Below, one piece after another: positions 8,072 to 16,797 of a stretch of DNA of 64,000 nucleotides. The position numbers and the translations under genes are program-made. The DNA is from a bacterium (lineage in GTDB: Bacteria; Campylobacterota; Campylobacteria; Campylobacterales; Sulfurimonadaceae): positions 21,832 to 85,831 of the forward strand of contig JAHJEG010000018.1 in NCBI GenBank assembly GCA_018825665.1, in the 5' to 3' direction. Numbering within the stretch: the first letter of the stretch is position 1; every line of letters starts with the position of its first letter. Below the pieces are notes generated by a model, which had not been told where the DNA came from, did no database searches, and saw nothing but the letters and a program-made list of their open reading frames with translations.

Positions 8072-10165
8072 TTAGAGGTAGTTTACCAAACTTAGTTTTG
8101 AAACTCTGCCCACTGTTGAGAGCATTGCTTCATAGTTGAGCGTAAGCTGGGTCAACTTTAAAGAGGCCTCAGCCAGGTCGGTATCCACAACGGACGATCG
8201 AAGCGTCATAGTGCTAAGCTCAAGCAGTTCTGTTCTCTCCAGGGAAGCTGTCAGTTCATTTGACTGAGCTCCGACCCGGGCATGTGCTTTGGATACATGA
8301 TCTCTTAAGTTATCCATCATGGTTATCGCATTTTCTATACCGACATTTCTAATATCCCCTTTACTGTCATCGGGATACAGTTTATGATTTTCTACAGCAG
8401 AAATCATCTCATCGAGAACTTTAAAAAAATCAGTTTTAGGGTCACTCACCGTAATGGCATTGTTGGAATTAAATGTCATCAAAGAAGCATCCAAACTAAA
8501 ATCACCGCTGTTTGCATCATGCATGGAAAGGCTTGCCTTTGTGTCCGTAACACCAATCTGTTCAAACTGAAGCTTTCCATCATAACTCAGATAGGTGTTT
8601 GCGCTAAAAGTTGATGTATACACGGCACTGTCGTAGTCGGTATCTATATTGACTGAAGCCGGTATATTGTCTGTAACTACAATATTTACGACATCCATAA
8701 GCTGCTGGTATGTCATCTCATCCGCAGCAACGGCAGATCTTGGAGTGTTCATGTTGAATATATCGTAATTCGTCACTCCTCCATCAAGTGAAAAAGTTGA
8801 GCCGGCAGTCGCAAAATCTATCTGCACATCAAAAGCGGCACCGTTGATATTTGTACCAACCAGCTTAAACCGTGAGCCGTCAAGTGTGCCGGCCGTACCT
8901 TTTGAGATATCTGCCACTTCCGATATTTTAGTTGAACTGCTTGCAAATGTGTTTGTATCTTTTAAGATTTGAGATACATTCGCTGATAATTTTGATCCGC
9001 TTTTATGGAACTGCGTCCTGTCATACAAAAGCCCGTCAATATTCGTAATGGCGCTGTCACCCGAAGCAACACTGTTTGAGCGGACGAATTCTCTTATAAA
9101 AAGATTATTCGCCGGAGGAGATGTGGGATTTATAATCTCATCAAAATTTGTTTCGCCCCCGTCAAGCAAATCCAGATCTGAAACATTTGCAGCCCCTCCA
9201 CCGCTAAAATCAACCGCGCCGATCATATGAAATTCCAGCTTGCTCGAACCCTTCATCTTATCCTGAACTACTATCTGTCCATTAGGGTTAAGGGAAACAT
9301 TTACAACTTTTAAATTGGGTGTATTGCCGTATATATCGCCTATTTGTTTTAAGAGCTCATCCAGAGTCTCATCATCCCGCATAGATATTTGCTCTTTAAA
9401 AGAGGTGCCGTTACTCGTTGCTCCCCTGATATAAAAATGATGTTTTGCATTTACGGTATCGATCACATTATCGGTATCGCCCATCATGTCTCGTATAGTG
9501 TCACCTGAAGTAATAAAAGAACCTTTTCCTGTTACACTTGAATCTGTAAAATCAGGATATTTTGTACTTAGATTGGAAATAGGAACATTTGTTGTGATTT
9601 CTCTTCTTTGGAGCACTTCCTCGCCCAAAAACAGATCCGCACCACTGAGGTTGTACTGCTGCTTCACGCCTGAGCCCAGAAAAGCATTCATAGAAACGCC
9701 ATTGCCCATATATGTTCCGTCTGCCGCTATAGGCTTGGTATTTACCGCCGATCCGGAAAATAGGTACTGACCGTTTATTGAGGTATTTGACAAACTCATA
9801 AAATGGTCTTCCACACCTCTTAATTCGGCAGCTATTGCATCCAGGGAATCTTCATCGTTTGTCCCGTTTGCTGCTTGAAGCAGAAGAGTTCTCATTCTAT
9901 TCATGCTTGTTTCAAATTCGTTTAAAACAACATCGGTTTGATTTGATATCTTATAGCCGCTTTGGGTACTTTTCTTAATCTGTCCAAGCACAACCACCTC
10001 ATTATCGAGTCTCATGGTCTCAGAAAATGTTCTGACATCATCCTTGGCATACTGTATGGACATCCCCGAAGCTATTTGTTTATTGACGTCAAAGAGCTTA
10101 CTGTTGAGCTGAGAATTGTTCTGTCCGTATAAACTCTGATAATACATACTCGATGTGACTCTCAT
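8072..10165 (-). CDS. flgL: Flagellar hook-filament junction protein FlgL (hook-associated protein 3)
   Basis: Joins the hook to the filament outside the cell; exported by the flagellar type III system. The N-terminal 160 residues carry the flagellin-like D0/D1 coiled coil (MRVTSSMYYQSL, QIASGMSIQYAKDDVRTFSETM) and the last 90 the matching C-terminal half (LTQLTLNYEAMLSTVGRVSKLSLVNYL region). At 697 residues it is more than twice the enteric FlgL; the extra length is a central surface domain, as is usual in Campylobacterota. Start ATG 10165 follows AAGGAGAG. A near-consensus sigma-54 promoter lies 49 bases upstream (10214-10229), consistent with hook-stage expression under RpoN, whose gene is also in this window. 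Confidence 0.93.
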   Translation of the reverse strand: MRVTSSMYYQSLYGQNNSQLNSKLFDVNKQIASGMSIQYAKDDVRTFSETMRLDNEVVVLGQIKKSTQSGYKISNQTDVVLNEFETSMNRMRTLLLQAANGTNDEDSLDAIAAELRGVEDHFMSLSNTSINGQYLFSGSAVNTKPIAADGTYMGNGVSMNAFLGSGVKQQYNLSGADLFLGEEVLQRREITTNVPISNLSTKYPDFTDSSVTGKGSFITSGDTIRDMMGDTDNVIDTVNAKHHFYIRGATSNGTSFKEQISMRDDETLDELLKQIGDIYGNTPNLKVVNVSLNPNGQIVVQDKMKGSSKLEFHMIGAVDFSGGGAANVSDLDLLDGGETNFDEIINPTSPPANNLFIREFVRSNSVASGDSAITNIDGLLYDRTQFHKSGSKLSANVSQILKDTNTFASSSTKISEVADISKGTAGTLDGSRFKLVGTNINGAAFDVQIDFATAGSTFSLDGGVTNYDIFNMNTPRSAVAADEMTYQQLMDVVNIVVTDNIPASVNIDTDYDSAVYTSTFSANTYLSYDGKLQFEQIGVTDTKASLSMHDANSGDFSLDASLMTFNSNNAITVSDPKTDFFKVLDEMISAVENHKLYPDDSKGDIRNVGIENAITMMDNLRDHVSKAHARVGAQSNELTASLERTELLELSTMTLRSSVVDTDLAEASLKLTQLTLNYEAMLSTVGRVSKLSLVNYL

Positions 10166-10213
10166 AATAGCTCTCCTTCTACGGGTTATAAGGTTTTTCT
10201 TTGCAAATAATAC

Positions 10214-10229
10214 AGCAAAAAAGGTTCCA
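10214..10229 (-). promoter_or_regulatory. Sigma-54 (RpoN) promoter of flgL
   Basis: On the minus strand the sequence is TGGAACCTTTTTTGCT, which aligns with TGGCAC-N5-TTGCW with GG and GC at the exact -24/-12 spacing and a single mismatch. The predicted transcript starts near 10203 and leaves a leader of about 38 bases before the flgL ATG. RpoN control of flgL is known in Helicobacter. Confidence 0.8.
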
Positions 10230-10311
10230 TGTTTGTAAATCGACTAAATGTTATTTACTTTTAAGTATTATCTCACTATTATTTCACTCTCAAGTACGAA
10301 ATAGTATCAAT

Positions 10312-10395
10312 GCCTGCGTGATGGAATGGTAGACATGACGGATTCAAAATCCGTTGGCGCAAGTCGTGGCGGTTCAAGTCCGCCCGCAGGTACCA
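10312..10395 (+). tRNA. tRNA-Leu(CAA)
   Basis: 84 bases. The acceptor stem is GCCTGCG with CGCAGGT (one G-U pair), followed by the discriminator A and an encoded CCA. The anticodon stem-loop is ACGGA-TTCAAAA-TCCGT, giving anticodon CAA, which reads UUG. The long variable arm (TGGCGCAAGTCG) marks a class II tRNA, and the T arm has GTTCAAGTC. Confidence 0.95.
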
Positions 10396-10433
10396 TCAAT
10401 GTTAAATCTAGAAAAACCTAATAAGTGATTCAA

Positions 10434-11303
10434 ATGTTAACAAAGCTTCTTTTTATTATTCTCATCACTTTATCACTCCATTCAAAAGACCAACTGGAAA
10501 AAATCTATTTTATTGACTCCAATGATATAAATATCTCATCCATCAGCCAAAACTATAAAAATGAGATAAGATTGTTTTCACTCGACAAAAACAGATATAC
10601 AAAAAAAATAAAATCAAAAGAACTTATAGAGATTCTGAAATCACACGGATACAATTCTTTTACTGCCAAAAGCAGATATGTAAAATTTATAAAAAAAAGT
10701 CCGATAGATTTATCAAAAATAACAGCGGATATCAAAAAGTTTTACCAAAAAAAATATACTACGATACATATAGAGGAGATTCATGTCCATCCCAGAGGAT
10801 ACATAGAGTCTTTGCCCCCCGAATACAAGATATATATCAGATATAAAAACTATCTCTCCAACGATGGCACCCTTTCTATTAAAACGCTTGATAATAAAAA
10901 AATCTTTTTCGACTATAGAATCAAAGCAAGGCTAGATGTGTACACGGCCAAAAATGATATAAAAAGAGAAACATCCCTCTCCCTAGTAAACTGCACGAAA
11001 CAAAATATATACTTAAGCCGTTTCAGAGCTATGCCCATTGAAAATATCAATGACGAAGCTTTGCAGAGCAAGCAGCATATAAAGAAGAACAACATAATCA
11101 CGCAAAGGGATGTAGAGGGATTGAGCCTTGTAAAAAGAGGCTCAAATGTAAATGTAAGCTTAAACGGTGACGGTATGAGCATCACATTTACGGCCGAAGC
11201 TCTCCAGGATGGAAAGTTAAACGATATAATCACGGTTCAAAAAACTAATTCAAAGAAAATAAAAGTTAAAGTTACAGGAAGAAACAAGGTGGAGATGAGA
11301 TGA
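10434..11303 (+). CDS. flgA: Flagellar basal-body P-ring formation protein FlgA
   Basis: A periplasmic chaperone needed to assemble the FlgI P ring. The N-terminus is a signal peptide (MLTKLLFIILITLSLHS). The C-terminal 75 residues form the SAF domain typical of FlgA (IKKNNIITQRDVEGL, then VKRGSNVNV and GKLNDIITVQ). The middle is poorly conserved and lysine-rich. Starts GTG 10425 and ATG 10434 are both possible; the ATG has AAG eight bases upstream. The stop overlaps the ubiX start by four bases (ATGA), so translation is coupled. The operon flgA-ubiX-coaD-tmk mixes flagellar and housekeeping genes. Confidence 0.88.
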   Translation: MLTKLLFIILITLSLHSKDQLEKIYFIDSNDINISSISQNYKNEIRLFSLDKNRYTKKIKSKELIEILKSHGYNSFTAKSRYVKFIKKSPIDLSKITADIKKFYQKKYTTIHIEEIHVHPRGYIESLPPEYKIYIRYKNYLSNDGTLSIKTLDNKKIFFDYRIKARLDVYTAKNDIKRETSLSLVNCTKQNIYLSRFRAMPIENINDEALQSKQHIKKNNIITQRDVEGLSLVKRGSNVNVSLNGDGMSITFTAEALQDGKLNDIITVQKTNSKKIKVKVTGRNKVEMR

Positions 11304-11833
11304 GAGAAAAAACAAAAAAAATTGTTGTAGCTACAAGCGGAGCAAGCGGCGTAAATCTCGGCATTAAAACTCTCGAACTTCTTCCTGATAGTGTTGAAAA
11401 ACACTTTATCATGTCAAAAAATTCCAAAACAGTTCTCAATAAAGAGACGGATACTGTCTACCATAAAAACAAAGATATCTCCGCTTCCATAGCCTCGGGA
11501 TCCTTTGGTGTCGATGCGATGATTATCGCACCTTGCAGTATGAATACTCTTGCCAAAATAGCATGTGGAATCTCAGATAACCTGATAACCCGATGTGCAA
11601 GTGTGATGATAAAAGAACATAAAAAGCTTATCCTTGCACCGAGAGAGATGCCCTTTTCTGCTATAGCCTTGGAAAATATGCAAAAACTTGCAAAACTGGG
11701 TGTCATAATCGCACCGCCTGTTATGGCGTATTACTCACAGCAGCAAACGCTCGAAGAGATGGAAAACTTTATCATAGGCAAGTGGTTTGATCTGCTTGAT
11801 ATTGAAAACAACCTTTATAAAAGATGGGAATAA
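11300..11833 (+). CDS. ubiX: Flavin prenyltransferase UbiX
   Basis: Attaches a dimethylallyl group to FMN, making the prenylated-FMN cofactor of UbiD decarboxylases; in this lineage it may serve menaquinone or aromatic metabolism. 177 residues in one flavodoxin-like domain: TSGASGVNLG near the N-terminus binds FMN phosphate, and IIAPCSMNTLAKIA and LILAPREMPFS are the family motifs. No ubiD lies in the window. A one-mismatch copy of the dispersed 11-mer (11570-11580) encodes IACGI. The end overlaps coaD by ten bases. Confidence 0.93.
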   Translation: MREKTKKIVVATSGASGVNLGIKTLELLPDSVEKHFIMSKNSKTVLNKETDTVYHKNKDISASIASGSFGVDAMIIAPCSMNTLAKIACGISDNLITRCASVMIKEHKKLILAPREMPFSAIALENMQKLAKLGVIIAPPVMAYYSQQQTLEEMENFIIGKWFDLLDIENNLYKRWE

Positions 11834-12330
11834 AATTGAATAAGAAAATAGCACTCTACCCCGGTACCTTTGACCCGATCACAAACGGACATTTCGATAT
11901 TATAGAAAGAGCTTTAGGTCTTTTTGACGAGGTGATTATCGCTGTTGCAATATCACAAGACAAAAAGCCGATGTTTACGCTCGAAGAACGAATTGAGATG
12001 ACACAGCGGGCTGTACAGGGTCTTAAAAATGTGAGTGTAGTCGGATTCGACAATCTGACAGTTGAACTGGCACGCACCCATAACGCAACTATTCTCATCC
12101 GGGGTCTCCGTGCCGTTAGCGATTTTGAATATGAATTGCAGCTGGGTTATCTCAACAACTCATTAGATGACTCCATTGAGACAGTTTATCTTATGCCCAA
12201 ACTAAAACACGCTTTTATCAGCTCATCCATAGTCAGAAATCTGCTTAAATTTAACGGCAAAACAGAGCATCTTCTTCCGGCTGAAGTTCAAAAAATAATA
12301 GGAAGTATGACATCATGTACTTTGCAATAG
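11824..12330 (+). CDS. coaD: Phosphopantetheine adenylyltransferase
   Basis: Transfers AMP from ATP to 4'-phosphopantetheine, the fourth step of coenzyme A synthesis. 168 residues in a nucleotidyltransferase fold: the nucleotide-binding T/HxGH motif is TFDPITNGH (residues 15-23), RGLRAVSDFEYE holds the substrate loop, and ISSSIVR is the second ATP motif. ATG 11824 overlaps the end of ubiX; TTG 11836 would give a family-typical N-terminus and is an alternative. The end overlaps tmk by 16 bases. Confidence 0.95.
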   Translation: MGIKLNKKIALYPGTFDPITNGHFDIIERALGLFDEVIIAVAISQDKKPMFTLEERIEMTQRAVQGLKNVSVVGFDNLTVELARTHNATILIRGLRAVSDFEYELQLGYLNNSLDDSIETVYLMPKLKHAFISSSIVRNLLKFNGKTEHLLPAEVQKIIGSMTSCTLQ

Positions 12331-12905
12331 AAGGGATAGACACAGCCGGTAAGAGCACCCAGATAAACAACATATCCAAGCACTTTCCACATGCCGTAAT
12401 CACAAAAGAACCAGGTGCCACAGAGATAGGCAAAGAGATACGCGAGATGGTTTTAAGCGCCAAGGCAAAGAGTAAAAAAGCTGAGTTTTTACTCTTTTTG
12501 GCAGATCGTGCCGAACATATCAAAGAAGTCATTGAACCAAATATAGGCAAAAATATGATTATTTCAGACAGAAGTGCTGTCAGCGGTGTCGCTTACGCTC
12601 TGATTCAAGGGGAGATAAGTAAAAAAGATCTGGTCGAACTCAATAATTTTGCGACAAACAGTATCTATCCGCAAAAAGTTTTTTTACTGCGGCTAAGCAA
12701 AGAAGAACTGCAATACAGACTCTCCCAAAAAGAACTGGACGGGATCGAACTGCGGGGAAGCGAATATCTCTTAAAGATTCAAGATGCCATCATAGAGGCC
12801 GCGCATCTTCTTGGCCTGGAGCTTGTAACCATTGATGCGGGCAAGAGCATAAACGAAATAACGCAAGAGATTCTAAATAATATCAACACACGGGACAATA
12901 TTTGA
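12315..12905 (+). CDS. tmk: Thymidylate kinase
   Basis: Phosphorylates dTMP to dTDP for DNA synthesis. 196 residues. The P-loop is GIDTAGKS (7-14), the dTMP-binding region has EPGATEIGKEIRE and LFLADRAEHI, and DRSAVSGVAY supplies the DRx motif with arginine. The lid is short. The gene ends the flgA operon. An exact copy of the dispersed 11-mer (12385-12395) encodes FPHAV in the loop before the conserved TKEPG. Confidence 0.95.
   Translation: MYFAIEGIDTAGKSTQINNISKHFPHAVITKEPGATEIGKEIREMVLSAKAKSKKAEFLLFLADRAEHIKEVIEPNIGKNMIISDRSAVSGVAYALIQGEISKKDLVELNNFATNSIYPQKVFLLRLSKEELQYRLSQKELDGIELRGSEYLLKIQDAIIEAAHLLGLELVTIDAGKSINEITQEILNNINTRDNI
12385..12395 (-). repeat. Dispersed 11-mer, exact copy
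   Basis: Reads TTCCACATGCC on the plus strand, inside tmk. Confidence 0.8.
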
Positions 12906-12912
12906 TTGCCCG
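12891..12912. terminator. Weak hairpin over the tmk stop codon
   Basis: CGGG-A-CAAT pairs with ATTG-CCCG around a short loop that contains the TGA of tmk. One bulged A weakens it. It lies between tmk and the convergent CZB gene. Confidence 0.4.
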
Positions 12913-12934
12913 CAATGAAGTGACTTTCAAAAAT

Positions 12935-13402
12935 TTAGATTAAATTTTTTATCTTTTCTTCTGAAGTTGCCAACAGTCTTCTCTCCAGACGGTTTATCTC
13001 TTCTAGAAGATCCTTGGAAACATCAGCCATTTTTTCATAATACCCTTTTGCTTCTTCTACTTCATGGGCAGAGACATCGATTCTCTTGCTCCCGAAAAGT
13101 TTAGAGAAAAAGCCTTTTTTCGGTTTGTTAAAATATATATTAAATATGCTCAAATATATATCATGCAGTTCAAAATGCAGTTTTTCCACTTTTTCCATGC
13201 ATTCAAGAGGGTTGTTTGTGAGTGCGTTCAACTTTTGTCCGTCACTGTAAAACCATTGTCCAAACTTACATTCTGTGGAATCAATAGGGATAGCATCTTC
13301 TTTGACTTCAACACCGTTTATCAACAGTTTTGCTTTTTGAACCCATTTTATATGTGCAGATTTTGCCGCTCTTAAATGCTCAAGTACATGTTCTTTATCC
13401 AT
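12935..13402 (-). CDS. CZB-domain protein (zinc-binding chemoreceptor-type sensor, soluble)
   Basis: About 155 residues. The chemoreceptor zinc-binding (CZB) domain shows its ligands in order: AKSAHIKWV (His), ECKFGQWFY (Cys in the CxFGxW motif) and EKLHFELHDIY (two His). Such domains sense zinc or hypochlorite and occur on chemoreceptors and diguanylate cyclases. Here the domain stands alone, followed by a basic linker (KPKKGFFSKLFGSKR) and a C-terminal helix. There is no membrane segment or signalling domain, so a partner is needed. Start ATG 13402 has GGAG six bases upstream; the longer ATG start at 13414 overlaps that site. Confidence 0.8.
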   Translation of the reverse strand: MDKEHVLEHLRAAKSAHIKWVQKAKLLINGVEVKEDAIPIDSTECKFGQWFYSDGQKLNALTNNPLECMEKVEKLHFELHDIYLSIFNIYFNKPKKGFFSKLFGSKRIDVSAHEVEEAKGYYEKMADVSKDLLEEINRLERRLLATSEEKIKNLI

Positions 13403-13667
13403 AAAAATCTCCATACTTTTTTTAAATACTATCTAAAGATTACATTAAAACGAGAACATAACATAAACTTATCACACTAATCCACGAAATGTTACAAATA
13501 CGGACTAAATATATTGTCTCAATTTCTTTGTTTCTCTGCGGTTGTTTTTCCTTCCTTTGTTTCTTTAAACCCGTTTGCCTCAGACAATATCAAAAAAAAA
13601 GATAAAAAATGGTATCCTTGCAGACTCATTTATTTATAATAAATATTACAAAAAATTAAGGACGAAA
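13403..13667. promoter_or_regulatory. Intergenic region before hisS with a -10 box and a wide inverted repeat
   Basis: The gap holds TATAAT at 13635-13640, 28 bases before the hisS start, and AAGGAC at 13658-13663 as ribosome binding site. ATATTGTCT (13511-13519) and AGACAATAT (13582-13590) are complementary but 62 bases apart, bracketing a T-rich tract. No RNA gene is recognised. Confidence 0.4.
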
Positions 13668-14879
13668 ATGATTAATTCGCTAAGAGGGATGAATGATATT
13701 TTAAGCGAGGACTATGAAAGATTTACATACTTTATAAATACTGCGACAGAGATAGCGCAGAAGTACGGTTTTCATTTTATAGAAACTCCCCTTTTAGAAG
13801 AGACTGCTCTTTTTAAACGCTCAGTAGGTGAATCAAGTGATATTGTCGGCAAAGAGATGTACCAGTTCATTGACAAAGGTGAGAACGATGTTTGTCTTCG
13901 ACCCGAGGGAACAGCAGGCGTAGTCCGTGCTTTTGTTCAAAAAAAACTTGACAAAGCAGGCGGAATTCACAGATTCTTCTACCACGGTTCAATGTTTCGT
14001 TATGAAAGACCCCAAAAGGGACGTCTAAGACAGTTTCACCAGTTTGGCGTGGAAAGCTTTGGCGTAGACAGCGTATATGAAGATGCCACTATGATTATGA
14101 TGGTAGCCGATATACTCGGGGCATGTGGAATCGGATACAGGCTTCAGCTGAACTCTTTGGGGGATTCAAACTGTATGCCTCAATACAGAGATTCTCTGGT
14201 CTCCTTTATTCAAAGCTGTGAAGATAAGATTTGCGAAGACTGCCAAAGAAGAAAGTCGACAAACCCTATCCGTGTTCTTGATTGTAAAAATCCCACATGC
14301 CGTGATTTGTACACAAATGCTCCAAAACTTATCAATAATCTTTGTTCCACATGCCAGGATGATTTTGATACACTCAAGAAGATCTTGGATAACAATGACA
14401 TAGCGTATGAGATAGACACAAATCTGGTTCGCGGACTGGACTACTATTCAAAAACCGCTTTTGAGTTTGTGAGTGATAATATCGGAAGTCAGAGTGCAAT
14501 AGCAGGCGGTGGACGCTATGACAGACTTGTAGAATTTTTAGACGGGCGCCCTACTCCGGCTGTCGGATTTGCAATGGGAATCGAAAGGCTTATGGAGCTT
14601 ATCGTTATGCCTGAGACTGCAAGAGAAGGATACTATATCGGCGCAATGGACGAAGAAGCCGTTGATTTGGTAGTGAGCCTTGCTCAGAAGAAAAGAAAAA
14701 CAGATAAAACGACCATTGACTACAAGGCAAAAAATTTAAAAAATCATCTAAAGGCAGCAGACAAGGCAAATGCGGAGTTTTGTTGCGTTATTGGCGAAAA
14801 CGAGCTAAAAGAAGCAAGTATCTGGGTCAAAGATTTAAAAAATAAAACAGAAAGTACAATTGCTTTAAAAGATTTTTAA
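13668..14879 (+). CDS. hisS: Histidyl-tRNA synthetase
   Basis: Charges tRNA-His. 403 residues from ATG 13668, which has AAGGAC at ideal distance; upstream in-frame starts would run through the promoter. Class II motifs: motif 2 in FRYERPQKGRLRQFHQFG, the histidine loops LVRGLDYYSKTAFE and AGGGRYD, and a C-terminal anticodon domain. The insertion domain is rich in cysteine pairs (CEDKICEDC, LDCKNPTC, LCSTC), a possible zinc site. Three copies of the dispersed 11-mer fall in the gene (14120 exact, 14291 one mismatch, 14345 exact), and two of them encode the PTC and STC cysteines. Confidence 0.96.
   Translation: MINSLRGMNDILSEDYERFTYFINTATEIAQKYGFHFIETPLLEETALFKRSVGESSDIVGKEMYQFIDKGENDVCLRPEGTAGVVRAFVQKKLDKAGGIHRFFYHGSMFRYERPQKGRLRQFHQFGVESFGVDSVYEDATMIMMVADILGACGIGYRLQLNSLGDSNCMPQYRDSLVSFIQSCEDKICEDCQRRKSTNPIRVLDCKNPTCRDLYTNAPKLINNLCSTCQDDFDTLKKILDNNDIAYEIDTNLVRGLDYYSKTAFEFVSDNIGSQSAIAGGGRYDRLVEFLDGRPTPAVGFAMGIERLMELIVMPETAREGYYIGAMDEEAVDLVVSLAQKKRKTDKTTIDYKAKNLKNHLKAADKANAEFCCVIGENELKEASIWVKDLKNKTESTIALKDF
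14120..14130 (+). repeat. Dispersed 11-mer, exact copy
   Basis: GGCATGTGGAA inside hisS, encoding part of GACGIG. Confidence 0.8.
14345..14355 (-). repeat. Dispersed 11-mer, exact copy
   Basis: TTCCACATGCC on the plus strand inside hisS, encoding STC; a one-mismatch copy lies 54 bases upstream at 14291-14301. Confidence 0.8.
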
Positions 14880-14940
14880 AAGATATAAATTTTAAACAAA
14901 TCTTCGCTAACATTCGAAAAACTATATTATTGGAAAAACA

Positions 14941-16788
14941 ATGAATACTATGAATAATATGAACAATTATGGTCTTGACATCTGGTCTAACAATAATTTT
15001 ATTATTGAAGACGGACAGATTAAACTAAACTACAAAAGTATGCCTTCTATTTTGCAGATTACGGAGGATATTCGTTCTTCTGATGTAAAAGGTCCTATAC
15101 TACTCAGGTTTCCGCATTTAATCAAAAAACAGATCAAGACCCTATATTCATATTTTGACAAAGCCATCACCAAAAACAGCTATAAAGGCAAGTTTCACGC
15201 TGTTTTTCCATTGAAAGTAAATCAGTTTCCACATGCCGTGGAAGCGATAACCTCCCAGGGTACTGATTTTAATTACGGACTTGAAGCGGGCAGTAAAGCT
15301 GAGCTGATCTTAGCAATGAGCAAGACGCCAAGCGGAGCACATATCACGGTCAACGGTTTTAAAGACAAAGAGATGATGACCCTAGGATTTATGGCGGCAC
15401 ACAGCGGTCACGATATAACTATAACCATAGAGGGTCTGGGGGAGCTTGAGACCATTATAGAAGTGGCAAACGAATGCAATCTTAAGGTTCCAAACATCGG
15501 TATCAGGGTCAGACTTCACAGTGCGGGAAGCGGAACTTGGGCAAAAAGCGGCGGTATGGATGCAAAATTCGGTCTAACCTCCACAGAGATTATAGAAGCG
15601 GTTACACTTCTGAGAAATGAGGATATGCTCGATAATCTTACCATGATACATTTTCATATCGGTTCGCAGATGTCAGATATCGCCCCGCTTAAAAGAGCAC
15701 TCAGAGAAGCAGGAAACATCTATGCGGAACTTAAAAAAATGGGTACCTCTTCTCTTAACAGTATCAATATAGGTGGTGGTCTGGCAGTAGAATATGACCA
15801 ACATACCCATGCAAGATCCCGTAACTACTCCATAGATGAGTTTTCCAGCAGTGTGGTGTTTTTAATCGGTGAGATTATGAATGCCAAAAATGTTTCCCAT
15901 CCTGATATATTTACAGAATCAGGAAGGTTTATCGTAGCTTCCCACGCTGTTTTGATAACTCCTGTTCTTGAGCTTTTCACACAGGACTACCATGAAAGAC
16001 TTTTATCTTTCAAGCCTGTGAATCCGCCTCTTTTGGAGGAGCTGATTTACCTGGATAAACAGCTGAACAATGCCAACTGTGTAGAATATCTGCATGATGC
16101 ACTCGACCATATGGAGTCCTTGTTGACACTTTTTGATTTAGGGTACATAGACCTGCAGGACCGCTCTAATGCTGAGATACTGGTGCACAATATTATGAAA
16201 AAAGCACTCTATCTCAATACTACGTATTCCACAAATGAACTGGCACAGCTTCAGGTGAGATTGCAAGAGCGATACCTTATCAATGCATCTATTTTTCAAA
16301 GTCTGCCGGATTACTGGGGCTTGAATCAGCATTTTCCCGTGATGCCTCTGCATCATCTCAACTCGACCCCTTTTAGAGCGGCTTCTCTTTGGGACATCAC
16401 CTGCGACAGTGACGGAGAAATAGGGTTTGATCCTGAAAAGCCGCTTTACCTGCATGATATAAATCTGGATGAAGAAGAGTACTACCTCGGCTTTTTTAAT
16501 GTGGGTGCCTATCAGGAGACTTTGGGGATGAACCACAACCTTTTTACGCATCCAAACGAGTATACCGTCTATATAGACGATACAGGGTATAAAGTCACAA
16601 ACGGTGTAGAATCAAAAAACATCTTAGATATTCTTGCTTCAATAGGATACGATAAATCAGAAATTTTAAATAAGCTTAAAACAGATTTATCAAAGAGTGA
16701 ATTTAGCACAGAAAAAGAAAAAGATGATACACTTGCGAAACTTAATACGTTTTTAAAACAAAATGGTTATCTAAGAACTACTAACTAG
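14941..16788 (+). CDS. speA: Biosynthetic arginine decarboxylase
   Basis: Decarboxylates arginine to agmatine, the first step of polyamine synthesis by the agmatine route. 615 residues of the fold III (alanine-racemase-like) PLP family. The PLP lysine is K92 in HAVFPLKVNQ; GLEAGSKAEL, HFHIGSQ, NIGGGLAVEYD and ESGRF are the expected barrel motifs, and CDSDGEIGFD near 500 carries the second-substrate cysteine/aspartate. GGA before ATG 14941 supports that start. An exact copy of the 11-mer (15227-15237) encodes FPHAV just after the PLP lysine. Confidence 0.95.
   Translation: MNTMNNMNNYGLDIWSNNNFIIEDGQIKLNYKSMPSILQITEDIRSSDVKGPILLRFPHLIKKQIKTLYSYFDKAITKNSYKGKFHAVFPLKVNQFPHAVEAITSQGTDFNYGLEAGSKAELILAMSKTPSGAHITVNGFKDKEMMTLGFMAAHSGHDITITIEGLGELETIIEVANECNLKVPNIGIRVRLHSAGSGTWAKSGGMDAKFGLTSTEIIEAVTLLRNEDMLDNLTMIHFHIGSQMSDIAPLKRALREAGNIYAELKKMGTSSLNSINIGGGLAVEYDQHTHARSRNYSIDEFSSSVVFLIGEIMNAKNVSHPDIFTESGRFIVASHAVLITPVLELFTQDYHERLLSFKPVNPPLLEELIYLDKQLNNANCVEYLHDALDHMESLLTLFDLGYIDLQDRSNAEILVHNIMKKALYLNTTYSTNELAQLQVRLQERYLINASIFQSLPDYWGLNQHFPVMPLHHLNSTPFRAASLWDITCDSDGEIGFDPEKPLYLHDINLDEEEYYLGFFNVGAYQETLGMNHNLFTHPNEYTVYIDDTGYKVTNGVESKNILDILASIGYDKSEILNKLKTDLSKSEFSTEKEKDDTLAKLNTFLKQNGYLRTTN
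15227..15237 (-). repeat. Dispersed 11-mer, exact copy
   Basis: TTCCACATGCC on the plus strand inside speA. Confidence 0.8.
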
Positions 16789-16797
16789 GACTTTATC

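Noticed and set aside
8279..8289. GGCATGTGCTT in flgL as another copy of the 11-mer
   Set aside because: Only the first eight bases match; the last three of the 11-mer differ.
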